From positions 62,001-126,000 of the forward strand of contig JYOE01000026.1 in assembly GCA_000955875.1 (NCBI GenBank): a stretch of 64,000 nucleotides of DNA, written 5' to 3'. Origin of the DNA: Terrabacter sp. 28. GTDB lineage: Bacteria; Actinomycetota; Actinomycetes; Actinomycetales; Dermatophilaceae. Of this stretch, positions 25,444-33,749 are shown one piece after another. Below the pieces are notes generated by a model, which saw only the letters and a list, made by a program, of their open reading frames with translations, was not told the DNA's origin and did not search any database. Both the position numbers and the translations under genes were made by a program. Positions within the stretch are counted from its first letter, which is position 1. Each line of letters opens with the position of its first letter.

Positions 25444-26369
25444 CAGTTGCTCCCAGTGCGGGCGGGTGCGGGGATCTTGTCGATGTCGGACTGGACCATC
25501 TTCTCGCGGCTGACGTCGACGGGGATGAGGCCCTCCTGGCCGACGGACTTCAGACGAGCCATCTCCTGGTCGTACTCGGCCTGCGGGACGACCTTGACCA
25601 TGAAGAGCATCTGCGAGTGGTAGGCGCCGCAGAGCTCGGCGCACTTGCCCTGGAAGGTGCCGGTCTGGGTGGGCGTCAGCTGGAACTTGTTGGTCTTGCC
25701 GGGGAGCATGTCCATCTTCATCATGAAGGCGGGCACCCAGAAGCTGTGGATCACGTCGCGGGCGTTGAGCACGAACTCGACGCGCTTGTTGACCGGCAGG
25801 TAGAGCACCGGCATCTGGGCGCGCTTGCCCTCGCTGCCGTCGAGCTCCGTGTGGACGCCGCTCTCGTGGACGTTCGAGTCGACGTAGTTGAAGTCCCAGC
25901 TCCACTGCTTGGCGACGACGCTGACCGTGAGGTCCTTCTTCGTGCTCGTGTCGACGAGGGCTGCCTCGTCACGCGCCGTGTAGTAGAAGAAGACGGCCAC
26001 CATGAACACCGGGATGACGGTGTAGAGCAGCTCCATCGGCACGTTGTAGCGCAGCTGCACGGGCAGGGTCTCGTCGCCCTTGCGCTTGCGGTAGCGGACG
26101 GCGGCGTAGAGCATCAGGCCCCACGTGATGACACCGACGGCGAGCGTGGCGACCCAGCTGCCGATCCAGAGGTCGGTGACTCGCTGGCCGCTGTCGGAAA
26201 CCACCGGGGGCAGATAACCGTTGGACACCTGACCCTGGCAGCCGGCCAGGGCCAGGCTCGCGAGGGCCGCGAGTCCGGCGATGCGGACCGGCGTGCGTCG
26301 CCGCCTGGTCTCCCCTACCACTGGCGTCACCACCGGCGTCGCCGCTGGGGTGTCTTCGTGCTCAGGCAC
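25443..26369 (-). CDS. ctaC: Cytochrome c oxidase subunit II (lipoprotein)
   Basis: Carries the CuA centre that accepts electrons from QcrC. An N-terminal segment ends in a lipobox (LALAGC, Cys near residue 44), two transmembrane helices follow, then the cupredoxin domain with VIHSFWVPAF (His) and CAELCGAYHSQM (two Cys, His, Met). GTG 26369 is chosen because AAAGG lies 8 nt upstream; the GTG three codons earlier directly abuts that site. The divergent gap to the desulfurase-like gene is about 150 bp. I see no firm promoter for ctaC there. Confidence 0.94.
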   Translation of the reverse strand: MPEHEDTPAATPVVTPVVGETRRRRTPVRIAGLAALASLALAGCQGQVSNGYLPPVVSDSGQRVTDLWIGSWVATLAVGVITWGLMLYAAVRYRKRKGDETLPVQLRYNVPMELLYTVIPVFMVAVFFYYTARDEAALVDTSTKKDLTVSVVAKQWSWDFNYVDSNVHESGVHTELDGSEGKRAQMPVLYLPVNKRVEFVLNARDVIHSFWVPAFMMKMDMLPGKTNKFQLTPTQTGTFQGKCAELCGAYHSQMLFMVKVVPQAEYDQEMARLKSVGQEGLIPVDVSREKMVQSDIDKIPAPARTGSN

Positions 26370-26504
26370 CAGGTGCACCTTTCGTTCCGTACGTGGGCGC
26401 GCGATGGGCGCGTCAAGCGTGGTTCACGTCAAACTCATAGGGCAGCCATGGCCCACTCGGGCAACCCTACCGTCCCTCTCGTCACGGTGTCCGCAGGGGG
26501 CGGC

Positions 26505-26510
26505 TAACGT
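26505..26510 (+). promoter_or_regulatory. -10 box, leaderless desulfurase-like gene
   Basis: TAACGT, six nt, then GTG 26517. No ribosome site is present. Confidence 0.6.
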
Positions 26511-26516
26511 TGCGAC

Positions 26517-27755
26517 GTGGTCAGTCACGATCCGGGAACAAGGCCTGGACACGCTCCGGCAGACCCCGCCGCAGCGCCCGTCACACCCCCCTCGACCCCC
26601 CGTCGACGCCTGCTCGACGCGGCTGCCGGCCCGCTGCACCCGGTCGCCCGCGACACGCTGCTGGCCGCCGTCGAGGTGGGCTGGGCCGACCCGGCGCGCC
26701 TGCACGCCGAAGGGCGGCGCGCGGCCGCCCTGCTCGACCGCGCGCGAGCCGTCGTGGCCGCGGGTCTGGGCGTGCGACCGAGCGAGGTCAGCTTCCTGCC
26801 GAGCGGCCCGACCGCCCTCTCCCGGGCCGTCGAAGGTGTGGCGTATGCCGGCCGGTGGCGTGGGGCGCGCACCGTGGCCTCCGCGGTGGAGCACTCCGCG
26901 GTGCTCGTGCCGGCCCGGGCGCGAGCCGCGGCGGCCGACGACGCCGCGCTGCTCGCCGAGGTCGCCGTCGACGCCACCGGCCGCATCGACCTCGACGCGT
27001 GGCGCGAGTCCCTCGAGGTGCCGGGCACCGTCGTCGCCGCCCTCCAGAGCGCCAACGGCGAGGTCGGCACGCGGCAGCCGCTCGGCGCCGCTCGCGAGGC
27101 CGCCGCAGCACACGGCATACCTCTGGTCGTCGATGCGATGGCCTCGCTCGGCCGCGACGACGTGCCCCCCGACTGGGACGTCCTCGTCGGTGACGCCCGC
27201 TCGTGGGGTGGTCCTCCACTCGGCGTCCTCGTCGTGAGGGAGGGCGTGCGGTGGCACTGGTCGGGGTCCCGGGCCGACGTCGAGCACGGCCGCTGGGACG
27301 TCTCCCCGTGGGTGCCGCTCGCTCTCGCTGCCGCCGAGGCGTGGCAGCAGACCGCGTCGAGTCGCCCGTCCGACGCGGCGACGGCGCGCGCGCTGGTCGA
27401 CGACGTCCGCTCTGCCGCCGCCCTCGTGCCCGACACCCAGGTGGTCGGCGACGCCGAGGACCGGCTCCCCCACGTGGTGACCTTCTCGAGCCTCTACGTC
27501 GACGGCGAGGCCGTCGTCGGCGCCTTCGACGCCGCGGGCATCGCCGTCGCGAGCGGCTCCGCCTGCACGTCGAGCACCCTCGAGCCCAGCCACGTGCTCG
27601 CCGCGATGGGCGTGCTCACGCACGGCAACGTCCGCGTGACCCTTCCGCTGCCGGCCGTCTCCCCCACCCTCACCGACGACGTCGCCACGTTCACCGAAGC
27701 ACTGGCGCCGACGATCCGCTCGGTGCGCGACCAGCTGGGAGTCGGTGACCTGTGA
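26517..27755 (+). CDS. Cysteine desulfurase-like protein lacking the PLP lysine
   Basis: 412-residue aminotransferase class V protein of the NifS/IscS type. It keeps the stacking His (SAVEHSAVL), the NEIGT-like SANGEVGTRQPLG, the PLP-binding Asp (LVVDAMAS) and the active-site Cys loop SGSACTSSTLEPSHVL. But where family members have S-x-H-K-x-x-G-P it reads DARSWGGPPLG, with Ser in place of the Schiff-base Lys. Codons were checked by reading the DNA (GAC GCC CGC TCG TGG). It overlaps the tusA-like gene by GTGA. It may be a non-catalytic sulfur carrier or scaffold, or use another lysine; function is open. The N-terminal 28 residues are Pro/Ala-rich. Confidence 0.88.
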   Translation: MVSHDPGTRPGHAPADPAAAPVTPPSTPRRRLLDAAAGPLHPVARDTLLAAVEVGWADPARLHAEGRRAAALLDRARAVVAAGLGVRPSEVSFLPSGPTALSRAVEGVAYAGRWRGARTVASAVEHSAVLVPARARAAAADDAALLAEVAVDATGRIDLDAWRESLEVPGTVVAALQSANGEVGTRQPLGAAREAAAAHGIPLVVDAMASLGRDDVPPDWDVLVGDARSWGGPPLGVLVVREGVRWHWSGSRADVEHGRWDVSPWVPLALAAAEAWQQTASSRPSDAATARALVDDVRSAAALVPDTQVVGDAEDRLPHVVTFSSLYVDGEAVVGAFDAAGIAVASGSACTSSTLEPSHVLAAMGVLTHGNVRVTLPLPAVSPTLTDDVATFTEALAPTIRSVRDQLGVGDL

Positions 27756-28021
27756 GCCCGTCGGAAGCCCCCCACGACCGCGTGCTCGACGCGCGTGGCG
27801 AACGATGCCCCCTGCCCGTCATCCGGCTGGCACGGCTCGTCCGCGACGAGCCGGCGCTGCGGAGCGTGACGCTGCTCGCCACCGACCCGGCCGCCGCCCA
27901 CGACGTGCCGGCCTGGTGCCGCATGCGGGGTCAGCGCCTGGTGGAGGCACGCGACGAGGGCGACCACACGGCATACGTGGTCGAGGTGGTCAGGCCCAGC
28001 ACGCCGGCAGCGGAGCGCTGA
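27752..28021 (+). CDS. TusA/SirA-family sulfur carrier protein
   Basis: 89 residues, the small two-layer fold that accepts persulfide on a conserved Cys. The motif VLDARGERCPLPVIRLAR (Cys near residue 19) is complete. Normally TusA takes sulfur from a cysteine desulfurase and hands it to tRNA thiolation, molybdopterin or thiosulfate enzymes. Here it is translationally coupled to a desulfurase homologue that lacks its lysine. Its last 32 nt overlap the 3' end of aat on the opposite strand. Confidence 0.9.
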   Translation: MSPSEAPHDRVLDARGERCPLPVIRLARLVRDEPALRSVTLLATDPAAAHDVPAWCRMRGQRLVEARDEGDHTAYVVEVVRPSTPAAER

Positions 28022-28664
28022 GCACCTCCGGGAGCACCGCGAGGTACTCGTCGCGCGGGACCTCGCGCACCCCGAGCGTCGCCAGGTGCGGGGTCTGCCA
28101 CTGGACGTCGACCAGCCGGCGCGGGTCGTCGTCGGCGCGCAGCAGCGAGCAGAGCCCGACGAGGGCCACCTTCGAGGCGTCGCGCGCGTGGTGGAACATC
28201 GACTCGCCCGCGAAGAGGCCGCCGATGGCGACGCCGTAGAGGCCCCCGACGAGCACACCGTCCTGCCACGTCTCCACCGAGTGCGCCCACCCGGCACGGT
28301 GCATCTCGTCGTAGGCCTCGACGATGTCGTCGGTGATCCAGCGGCCCTCGCGGTCGGGAGCCGCGCACGCCTCGACGACCGCGCGGAAGTCCGTGTCGAC
28401 CCGGATCTCGAAGTGCCCCACCGCCTTGCGCAGCGAGCGGCTGACGACGAGCTCACGCGGGCGCAGGACCCCCCGCGGGTCGGGTGACCACCACCCGATG
28501 GGCGCGGCACCGTGGTCACCGATGCCCATCGGGAACACACCGATGGAGTACGCCTCGAAGAGCGTCGCGACGTCGAGGTCGGCCCCGATGCCGATGAGGT
28601 CCTCCCCCTCCGGCACGCGGTCCAGCGCGAAGTCCCACGAGGTGGGTGGCGGAGGCGTGGGCAC
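27990..28664 (-). CDS. aat: Leucyl/phenylalanyl-tRNA--protein transferase
   Basis: Adds Leu or Phe from charged tRNA to proteins with N-terminal Lys or Arg, marking them for ClpS/ClpAP in the N-degron pathway. The 224 residues show the family signature: DLIGIGADL, AYSIGVFPM, PIGWWSPDPRGVL, TDDIVEAYDEMHRAGWAHSVETW and GLYGVAIGGLFAGESMFH. GTG 28664 has GGGAG five nt upstream. The 3' end overlaps the convergent tusA-like gene by 32 nt. Actinobacteria carry this enzyme only in some groups. Confidence 0.95.
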   Translation of the reverse strand: MPTPPPPTSWDFALDRVPEGEDLIGIGADLDVATLFEAYSIGVFPMGIGDHGAAPIGWWSPDPRGVLRPRELVVSRSLRKAVGHFEIRVDTDFRAVVEACAAPDREGRWITDDIVEAYDEMHRAGWAHSVETWQDGVLVGGLYGVAIGGLFAGESMFHHARDASKVALVGLCSLLRADDDPRRLVDVQWQTPHLATLGVREVPRDEYLAVLPEVLSAPLPACWA

Positions 28665-28743
28665 GGGAGCTCCCTGCTGTCGACGGGTGCGCTGTCGCGG
28701 GCGGTGGCCCGCCGGGCACCTCAGCGCTCGGGGGGCCGCCTCG

Positions 28744-29733
28744 TCACGGACGGGGGCAGGTGATGTGCGGGCCGATCTCGTCGGCCGACTCGCTGCCGTA
28801 CGCGTCGGCGAGCCTCTCGAGGAAGCGCTCCTTGCCGAGGACGTACTCCTGCGTGCCGACCGTCTCGATGACGTAGGTCGCGAGCATCGAGCCCAGCTCG
28901 GCGCAGCGCTGGGCCGGCAGGCCGGCCGCAAGCCCCGTTAGGAAGCCTGCGCGGAAGGCGTCGCCGACACCCGTGGGGTCGGCCTTGCGCACCTCACGGG
29001 CGATGCCGACCTCGACGGTCTCGCTCTCGCCCCGCACCCGCACGGTGACGCCGTCCTTGCCCCGCGTCTTGACCTGCACCCGCACGCGGTCGGCGAGCTC
29101 GTCCTCGCTCCAGCCGGTCTTCTGGCAGGCCAGGTGGCTCTCGTACTCGTTGGTGAAGAGGTATTCGGCGCCGTCGATGAGCCGGGCGATCGTGGGCCCG
29201 TCGCAGAAGGCGAGCTGCTGCGACGGGTCGGCCGCGAACGGGATGCCGCGGGACCGGCACTCGTCGGAGTGGCGCAGCATCGCCTCGGGGTCGTTGGCGC
29301 CGACGACGACGAGGTCGAGCCCGCCGGCACGCTGGGCCACGGGCGCCAGCTCGATGTCGCGGGCCTCGGTCATGGCACCCGCGTAGAAGGTCGCGATCTG
29401 GGCCATGTCGCGGTCGGTGGTGCAGATGAAGCGGGCCGTGTGCTGCGACTCGGAGTAGTGCACCCCGCCGCAGTCGACGCCGTGGCGCTCGAGCCAGCTG
29501 CGGTAGTCGGTGAAGTCCTCGCCGACGGCGCCGACGAGCAGGGGCCGCTGCCCCAGGTTGGCCATGCCGAAGGCGATGTTGGCCGCCACGCCGCCCCGTC
29601 GCACCTGGAGGTCCTGGGTGAGGAAGGAGAGCGAGATCTTGTCGAGCTGCTCCACGACGAGCGAGTCGGCGAAGAGACCGTCGAAGGTCATCAGGTGGTC
29701 GGTGGCGATGGAACCGGTGATTGCGATCTGCAC
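28744..29733 (-). CDS. PfkB-family carbohydrate/adenosine kinase
   Basis: 329 residues, ribokinase-like. Key features are ITGSIATDHLMTF at the start, GGVAANIAFGMANLG (substrate side), ADPSQQLAF, NEYE and the C-terminal anion hole with catalytic base in ADPTGVGDAFRAGF. The overall pattern matches mycobacterial AdoK/CbhK, which phosphorylates adenosine, so that is the best guess. I set the start at GTG 29733 (MQIAITG) since a TAGGTT -10 box ends 7 nt upstream, giving a leaderless message; an ATG 6 nt earlier would lie inside the promoter spacer. Confidence 0.92.
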   Translation of the reverse strand: MQIAITGSIATDHLMTFDGLFADSLVVEQLDKISLSFLTQDLQVRRGGVAANIAFGMANLGQRPLLVGAVGEDFTDYRSWLERHGVDCGGVHYSESQHTARFICTTDRDMAQIATFYAGAMTEARDIELAPVAQRAGGLDLVVVGANDPEAMLRHSDECRSRGIPFAADPSQQLAFCDGPTIARLIDGAEYLFTNEYESHLACQKTGWSEDELADRVRVQVKTRGKDGVTVRVRGESETVEVGIAREVRKADPTGVGDAFRAGFLTGLAAGLPAQRCAELGSMLATYVIETVGTQEYVLGKERFLERLADAYGSESADEIGPHITCPRP

Positions 29734-29740
29734 AGGCATG

Positions 29741-29746
29741 AACCTA
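29741..29746 (-). promoter_or_regulatory. -10 box, leaderless PfkB kinase gene
   Basis: TAGGTT on the minus strand, 7 nt from GTG 29733. It decides the start against ATG 29739. Confidence 0.6.
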
Positions 29747-29805
29747 CCCGGCACGGCGGGTGCTCCGGTCACGGTCACCTGCTGCGGGGCGGCGCCGGGA
29801 ACGGC

Positions 29806-29836
29806 GAAGGGCCCGACCGTGGCGGTCGGGCCCTTC
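29806..29836 (-). terminator. Terminator of erpA
   Basis: Perfect 14-bp arms GAAGGGCCCGACCG around TGG, 31 nt beyond the erpA stop in its direction of transcription. Confidence 0.8.
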
Positions 29837-29866
29837 GGGTGCGGCGTCGCCGGGACGCCGGACGGC

Positions 29867-30244
29867 TCAGCTGAAGGAGTCGCCGCAGGCGCAGCTGCTG
29901 CCCGCGTTGGGGTTGTCGATGGTGAAGCCCTGCTTCTCGATCGTGTCGGCGAAGTCGATCGTGGCGCCCTCGAGGTACGGGGAGCTCATCCGGTCGACGA
30001 CGACCTCGACACCGTCGAAGTCGCGGACGAGGTCACCGTCGAGGGTGCGCTCGTCGAAGTAGAGCTGGTAGATCAGGCCGGAGCAGCCGCCCGGCTGGAC
30101 GCCCACGCGCAGGCGGAGGTCGTCGCGCCCCTCCTGCTCGAGCAGGCTCTTCACCTTCGTGGCCGCGACGTCCGTCAGGACGACACCGTGGGCGGGAGCC
30201 TCGGTCTGAACCTCGGCGGGAGATGCGTTCGTCTCGACACTCAT
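29867..30244 (-). CDS. erpA: Iron-sulfur cluster insertion protein (A-type carrier)
   Basis: Carries and delivers Fe-S clusters to apo-proteins. The 125 residues contain the three invariant Cys of A-type carriers: VGVQPGGCSGLIYQLYF (first) and SSCACG (second and third, near the C-terminus). Nearby genes that need Fe-S delivery include nadA, lipA and qcrA. ATG 30244 has GAAGGA 7 nt upstream, preferred over a GTG/ATG nine codons earlier. A long leader contains an inverted repeat. Confidence 0.93.
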   Translation of the reverse strand: MSVETNASPAEVQTEAPAHGVVLTDVAATKVKSLLEQEGRDDLRLRVGVQPGGCSGLIYQLYFDERTLDGDLVRDFDGVEVVVDRMSSPYLEGATIDFADTIEKQGFTIDNPNAGSSCACGDSFS

Positions 30245-30268
30245 GTGTTGGTCCTTCACGTCGTGGAG

Positions 30269-30293
30269 CATGGGTCAGGAGTGACAACCCATG
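30269..30293. promoter_or_regulatory. Inverted repeat CATGGGT-N11-ACCCATG in the erpA leader
   Basis: Perfect 7-bp arms, inside the predicted 5' untranslated region. It could be an operator or a leader hairpin. Confidence 0.45.
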
Positions 30294-30321
30294 CCGTGTC
30301 GGATGTGTTCCCGACTCCCAC

Positions 30322-30327
30322 AGGATA
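30322..30327 (-). promoter_or_regulatory. Candidate -10 box of erpA
   Basis: TATCCT on the minus strand. Transcription from about 30315 would give a leader of about 70 nt. Confidence 0.5.
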
Positions 30328-30396
30328 CGTCGGGGCGCCGACGATCCGTGCATCGTGGCCCGCGTTGCGGCCCGGACGGCTCAGCACGTGGACGGG

Positions 30397-31563
30397 TCAG
30401 GACGTGGACGGCGACCACGTGCGCGCCACGCGCGCGGCCCGGGCGGCGAGGCGCTCGGCGGGGTCGGCGAGCGCCGCCGCGACCTGGTCGGGGCGCTCCG
30501 CCACCGCGTAGACGCCGGAGAGCCCGGCGGACATGGCCTCACGGCGACCCACGAGCGACTGGCCCGGCACCGCGACGACCGGGACGCCGACCCGCGCCGC
30601 CGCCTCGGCCACGCCCACCACGACCTTCCCGCGCAGCGACTGCCAGTCGAAGCTGCCCTCGCCCGTCACGACGAGGTCGGCACCGGCCACGAGGTCGGCG
30701 AAGCCCACGGCGTCGAGCACCGCCTCCACCCCGGAGACCCGGCGGCCGCCGAGCAGGTGGAGGGCGTAGCCGAGACCGCCCGCGGCGCCGGCGCCGGGCT
30801 CGCGCTCCGGCTTGAGCAGGGTGCCGGTCAGCAGGTCCCTGGCCGGCGGGCGCACGCGTGCGACCACGCTGGCGAAGTGGCCCAGCGCGTTCTCGAGGCG
30901 CTGTGCCTCCTCCTCGGTCGCGCCCTTCTGCGGGCCGAAGACGGCGCTCGCCCCCTTGAGACCGAGCAGGGGTGAGTCGACGTCGCTGGCGATGACGAGG
31001 TCGACGCCACGCAGGCGCGCGCGCGCCGCCTCGAGCCCGGCGACGTCGTCGGGGGTCGTCGCCTCCAGTGCCAGGCCACCGCGGCCGAGCCGTTCCGCCG
31101 GGCCGGTGCCGAGGGCCGCCAGCAGGCCGGCTCCCGCGTCGTTGGTGCCGGACCCGCCGAGGCCGACGACGATGCGGCGAGCCCCGGCGTCGAGCGCGGC
31201 GAGGACGAGGGTGCCGACGCCCAGCGTCGACGTGCGCGTGGGGTCGCGCTCGTCGGCCGCGAGCAGGTGCAGTCCCGCCGCTTGGGCGGACTCGACGTAG
31301 GCGGTGCGACCGCCCGCGCCGGTGGTCATGAGGATCGTCGCCGGCACCTCGCGCCCGAGGGGGTCGGTCGTGACGACGGCGTGAACCTCGCCGTCGAGGC
31401 TCTCGGCGAGGACGTCGACGAAGCCGGGACCGCCGTCCGAGAGGGGCACCAGCGTGAGCCGGTCGCTCGGCGCGGTGCGGGCCCAGCCCTCCGCCAGCGC
31501 CGCCGCGGCCTGGAGGGCGGTCAGGGTGCCGGTGTAGCAGTCCGGGGCGATGATCACGTGCAC
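30397..31563 (-). CDS. Glycerate kinase (GlxK/GarK family)
   Basis: Phosphorylates D-glycerate, linking glyoxylate or serine breakdown to glycolysis. The 388 residues begin with the family pattern VIIAPDCYTGTLTA and include PLSDGGPGFVDVL, AYVESAQAAGLHLL, TSTLGVGTLVLAALDAG, VGLGGSGTNDAGAGLL and DLVVTGEGSFDWQSLRGKVV. I place the start at GTG 31563, 9 nt after GGAGG; the ATG at 31572 directly abuts that site and cannot use it. It lies upstream of erpA on the same strand, 150 nt away, and diverges from nadA. Confidence 0.92.
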   Translation of the reverse strand: MHVIIAPDCYTGTLTALQAAAALAEGWARTAPSDRLTLVPLSDGGPGFVDVLAESLDGEVHAVVTTDPLGREVPATILMTTGAGGRTAYVESAQAAGLHLLAADERDPTRTSTLGVGTLVLAALDAGARRIVVGLGGSGTNDAGAGLLAALGTGPAERLGRGGLALEATTPDDVAGLEAARARLRGVDLVIASDVDSPLLGLKGASAVFGPQKGATEEEAQRLENALGHFASVVARVRPPARDLLTGTLLKPEREPGAGAAGGLGYALHLLGGRRVSGVEAVLDAVGFADLVAGADLVVTGEGSFDWQSLRGKVVVGVAEAAARVGVPVVAVPGQSLVGRREAMSAGLSGVYAVAERPDQVAAALADPAERLAARAARVARTWSPSTS

Positions 31564-31673
31564 GAGCGGCATCCTCCCACCCCCCCCACTCCCGATGCCC
31601 GGGGCTCGGGGGGGATGCCGCCGGGCCGGGCCGGACGGCCCGGGCGGTGACGTCGGCTGTCCGGCGGGCGGCA

Positions 31674-31679
31674 TACGAT
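31674..31679 (+). promoter_or_regulatory. -10 box, leaderless nadA, within a GGCATACG motif
   Basis: TACGAT, six nt, then ATG 31686. The box is formed by the end of a GGCATACG copy (31670-31677). Upstream lies GC-rich sequence with a CCGGGCCG-GA-CGGCCCGG palindrome and runs of C and G. Confidence 0.6.
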
Positions 31680-31685
31680 CTGGGC

Positions 31686-32888
31686 ATGACGACGGCACCG
31701 GCCCCGCTCCCCCTCCTCGTGCTCGGGCAGGGCACCGACCTGCACACCGAGCGTGGGGTCGAGTGCCCCGGTGACCTCCCGGCCCCGTCCGACCCCGACC
31801 TGGTCGCCCGCGCCCGCGCCGCGAAGGCCGCGCTCGGCGACTCGGTCTTCGTGCTGGGGCACCACTACCAGCGCGACGAGGTCATCGAGTTCGCCGACGT
31901 CACCGGCGACTCCTTCAAGCTCGCGCGCGACGCCGCGGCACGGCCCGACGCCCCCTACATCGTCTTCTGCGGCGTGCACTTCATGGCCGAGTCCGCCGAC
32001 ATCCTGACGAGCGACGAGCAGACCGTCATCCTCCCCGACCTCGCTGCGGGCTGCTCGATGGCCGACATGGCCGCCATCGCCCAGGTCGAGGACTGCTGGG
32101 AGCAGCTGGCCGCGGCCGGCGTCGCCGAGCAGACGATCCCCGTCACCTACATGAACTCCTCGGCCGCCATCAAGGCGTTCACCGGGCGCCACGGCGGCAC
32201 GATCTGCACCAGCTCCAACGCTCGCACCGCTCTTGACTGGGCCTTCGACCAGGTCGGTGGCGTCGGGCTGGACGGCACTGGCAGCGGCAAGGTGCTCTTC
32301 CTGCCCGACCAGCACCTGGGCCGCAACACCGCAGTGCGCGAGCTCGGCCTCTCGCTCGACGACTGCGTCGTCTGGGACCCGCACCGCCCGAACGGCGGCC
32401 TCACGCGCGAGCAGCTCGAGAACGCGCGGATGATCCTGTGGCGCGGGCACTGCTCGGTGCACGGCCGGTTCTCCGTCGAGGCCGTCGAGGCGGCGCGGCG
32501 CGAGATCCCCGACGTCAAGGTGATCGTCCACCCCGAGTGCCGCTACGAGGTCGTCGAGCTCGCCGACGAGGTGGGCTCGACCGAGAAGATCATCCAGACG
32601 GTCGCGGCCGCGCCCGACGGCACGTCATGGGTGGTCGGCACCGAGCTCAACCTCGTGCGGCGCCTTGCCACTCAGTTCCCCACCCAGCGGATCGCCTTCC
32701 TGGAGAAGAACGTCTGCTACTGCTCGACGATGAACCGCATCGACCTGCCACACCTCGTCTGGGCGCTCGAGTCGCTCGTCGAGGGCCGAGTCGTCAACCC
32801 GATCCACGTCGACCCGACGGTCGCGGCCGAGGCGCGCGCCGCGCTCGACCGGATGCTCGCCCTGCCCGGCAAGACCCACAAGGACTGA
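31686..32888 (+). CDS. nadA: Quinolinate synthase
   Basis: Condenses iminoaspartate and dihydroxyacetone phosphate to quinolinate in NAD synthesis, using a 4Fe-4S cluster. The 400 residues match NadA: LGHHYQRDEVIEFAD, FCGVHFMAESADIL, LPDLAAGCSMADM (Cys), VTYMNSSAAIKAF, CTSSNA, HPECRYEVVELAD (Cys) and ITEKNVCYCSTMNRI-like FLEKNVCYCSTMNRI. Start ATG 31686 is leaderless. The remaining NAD genes (nadB, nadC) are not in the window; a metallophosphoesterase gene follows 3 nt after. Confidence 0.97.
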   Translation: MTTAPAPLPLLVLGQGTDLHTERGVECPGDLPAPSDPDLVARARAAKAALGDSVFVLGHHYQRDEVIEFADVTGDSFKLARDAAARPDAPYIVFCGVHFMAESADILTSDEQTVILPDLAAGCSMADMAAIAQVEDCWEQLAAAGVAEQTIPVTYMNSSAAIKAFTGRHGGTICTSSNARTALDWAFDQVGGVGLDGTGSGKVLFLPDQHLGRNTAVRELGLSLDDCVVWDPHRPNGGLTREQLENARMILWRGHCSVHGRFSVEAVEAARREIPDVKVIVHPECRYEVVELADEVGSTEKIIQTVAAAPDGTSWVVGTELNLVRRLATQFPTQRIAFLEKNVCYCSTMNRIDLPHLVWALESLVEGRVVNPIHVDPTVAAEARAALDRMLALPGKTHKD

Positions 32889-32891
32889 GCC

Positions 32892-33716
32892 GTGGCCCTG
32901 GTCCTCGACCGCATCGCCGTCATCTCCGACGTCCACGGCAACGTCACGGCCCTCGAGGCCGTCCTCGCCGACATCGAGGCGCGCGGCATCACGCGCATCC
33001 TCAACCTCGGCGACGTCGTCGGCAAGGGTCCCCGCGGCGCCGAGGCCATCAAACGCACCCGCGACACGTGCGAGGTCACGGTCCGGGGCAACTGGGACTC
33101 CCTCATCGGCGACTGGGAGGGCTTCGTCGGGCGCGGCGACGTGCCACGCTTCGAGGCCGGCCAGTGGACCCGTGACGAGCTCACCGACGAGGACGCGGCG
33201 TGGCTCGTGTCGCTGCCCAACGCCTACGACCTCGTCATGAGCGGCAAACGGATCCGGCTCTTCCATGCCTCGCAGACGAGCGAGTTCGTGCGCGTGCGCT
33301 GGGAGCACACCATGGACGAGTTCCGCGGGATGTTCACCAACACCGACTTCACCGGTCCCTGGGCGCCGGCCCTCCCCGGTCACCCGTCGGACGCGTGGCC
33401 GGAGGGCACGACCCCCGACGTCGTCGGCTACGGCGACATCCACGGCGCCTACCTCGAGGCCGACGAGGGCCTCCTGCTCTTCAACGCCGGTGCCGTCGGC
33501 AACCACCTCGACGGGCCCACCGCGCCCTACTGCATCCTCGAGGGCGTCACGGACTCCCTTGTGCCGCAGAGCTTCTCGATCAACTTCGTGCGGGTCCCCT
33601 ACGACATCGAGGCCGAGGTCGCCGCGGCCCGCGACCTCGGCATGCCCGATGTCGACGCGTACGCCCTCGAGCTGCGCGAGCAGCGCTACCGCGGCGCCGG
33701 CAAGCCCGCCTCCTGA
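32892..33716 (+). CDS. Metallophosphoesterase-family protein
   Basis: 274 residues. The calcineurin-like di-metal motifs are in order: ISDVHGN (Asp, His), NLGDVVGKG (Asp), VRGNWDSL (Asn; the usual GNHD/E is GNWD), FHASQ (His) and VVGYGDIHGAY (the usual GHTH is GDIH). This resembles YfcE/DR1281-like phosphodiesterases that act on small substrates. GTG 32892 lies 3 nt after the nadA stop, so both are made from one message. A role in NAD or nucleotide turnover is possible but is inference. Confidence 0.88.
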   Translation: MALVLDRIAVISDVHGNVTALEAVLADIEARGITRILNLGDVVGKGPRGAEAIKRTRDTCEVTVRGNWDSLIGDWEGFVGRGDVPRFEAGQWTRDELTDEDAAWLVSLPNAYDLVMSGKRIRLFHASQTSEFVRVRWEHTMDEFRGMFTNTDFTGPWAPALPGHPSDAWPEGTTPDVVGYGDIHGAYLEADEGLLLFNAGAVGNHLDGPTAPYCILEGVTDSLVPQSFSINFVRVPYDIEAEVAAARDLGMPDVDAYALELREQRYRGAGKPAS

Positions 33717-33749
33717 CGAGAGGGCAGGCCTGCCGGCACACCGCGTGAC

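Noticed and set aside
31579..31670. C and G homopolymer runs before nadA as a phase-variable promoter
   Set aside because: Runs of about eight bases occur elsewhere in this GC-rich DNA (for example near 11955), and no spacing effect on the TACGAT box is evident.
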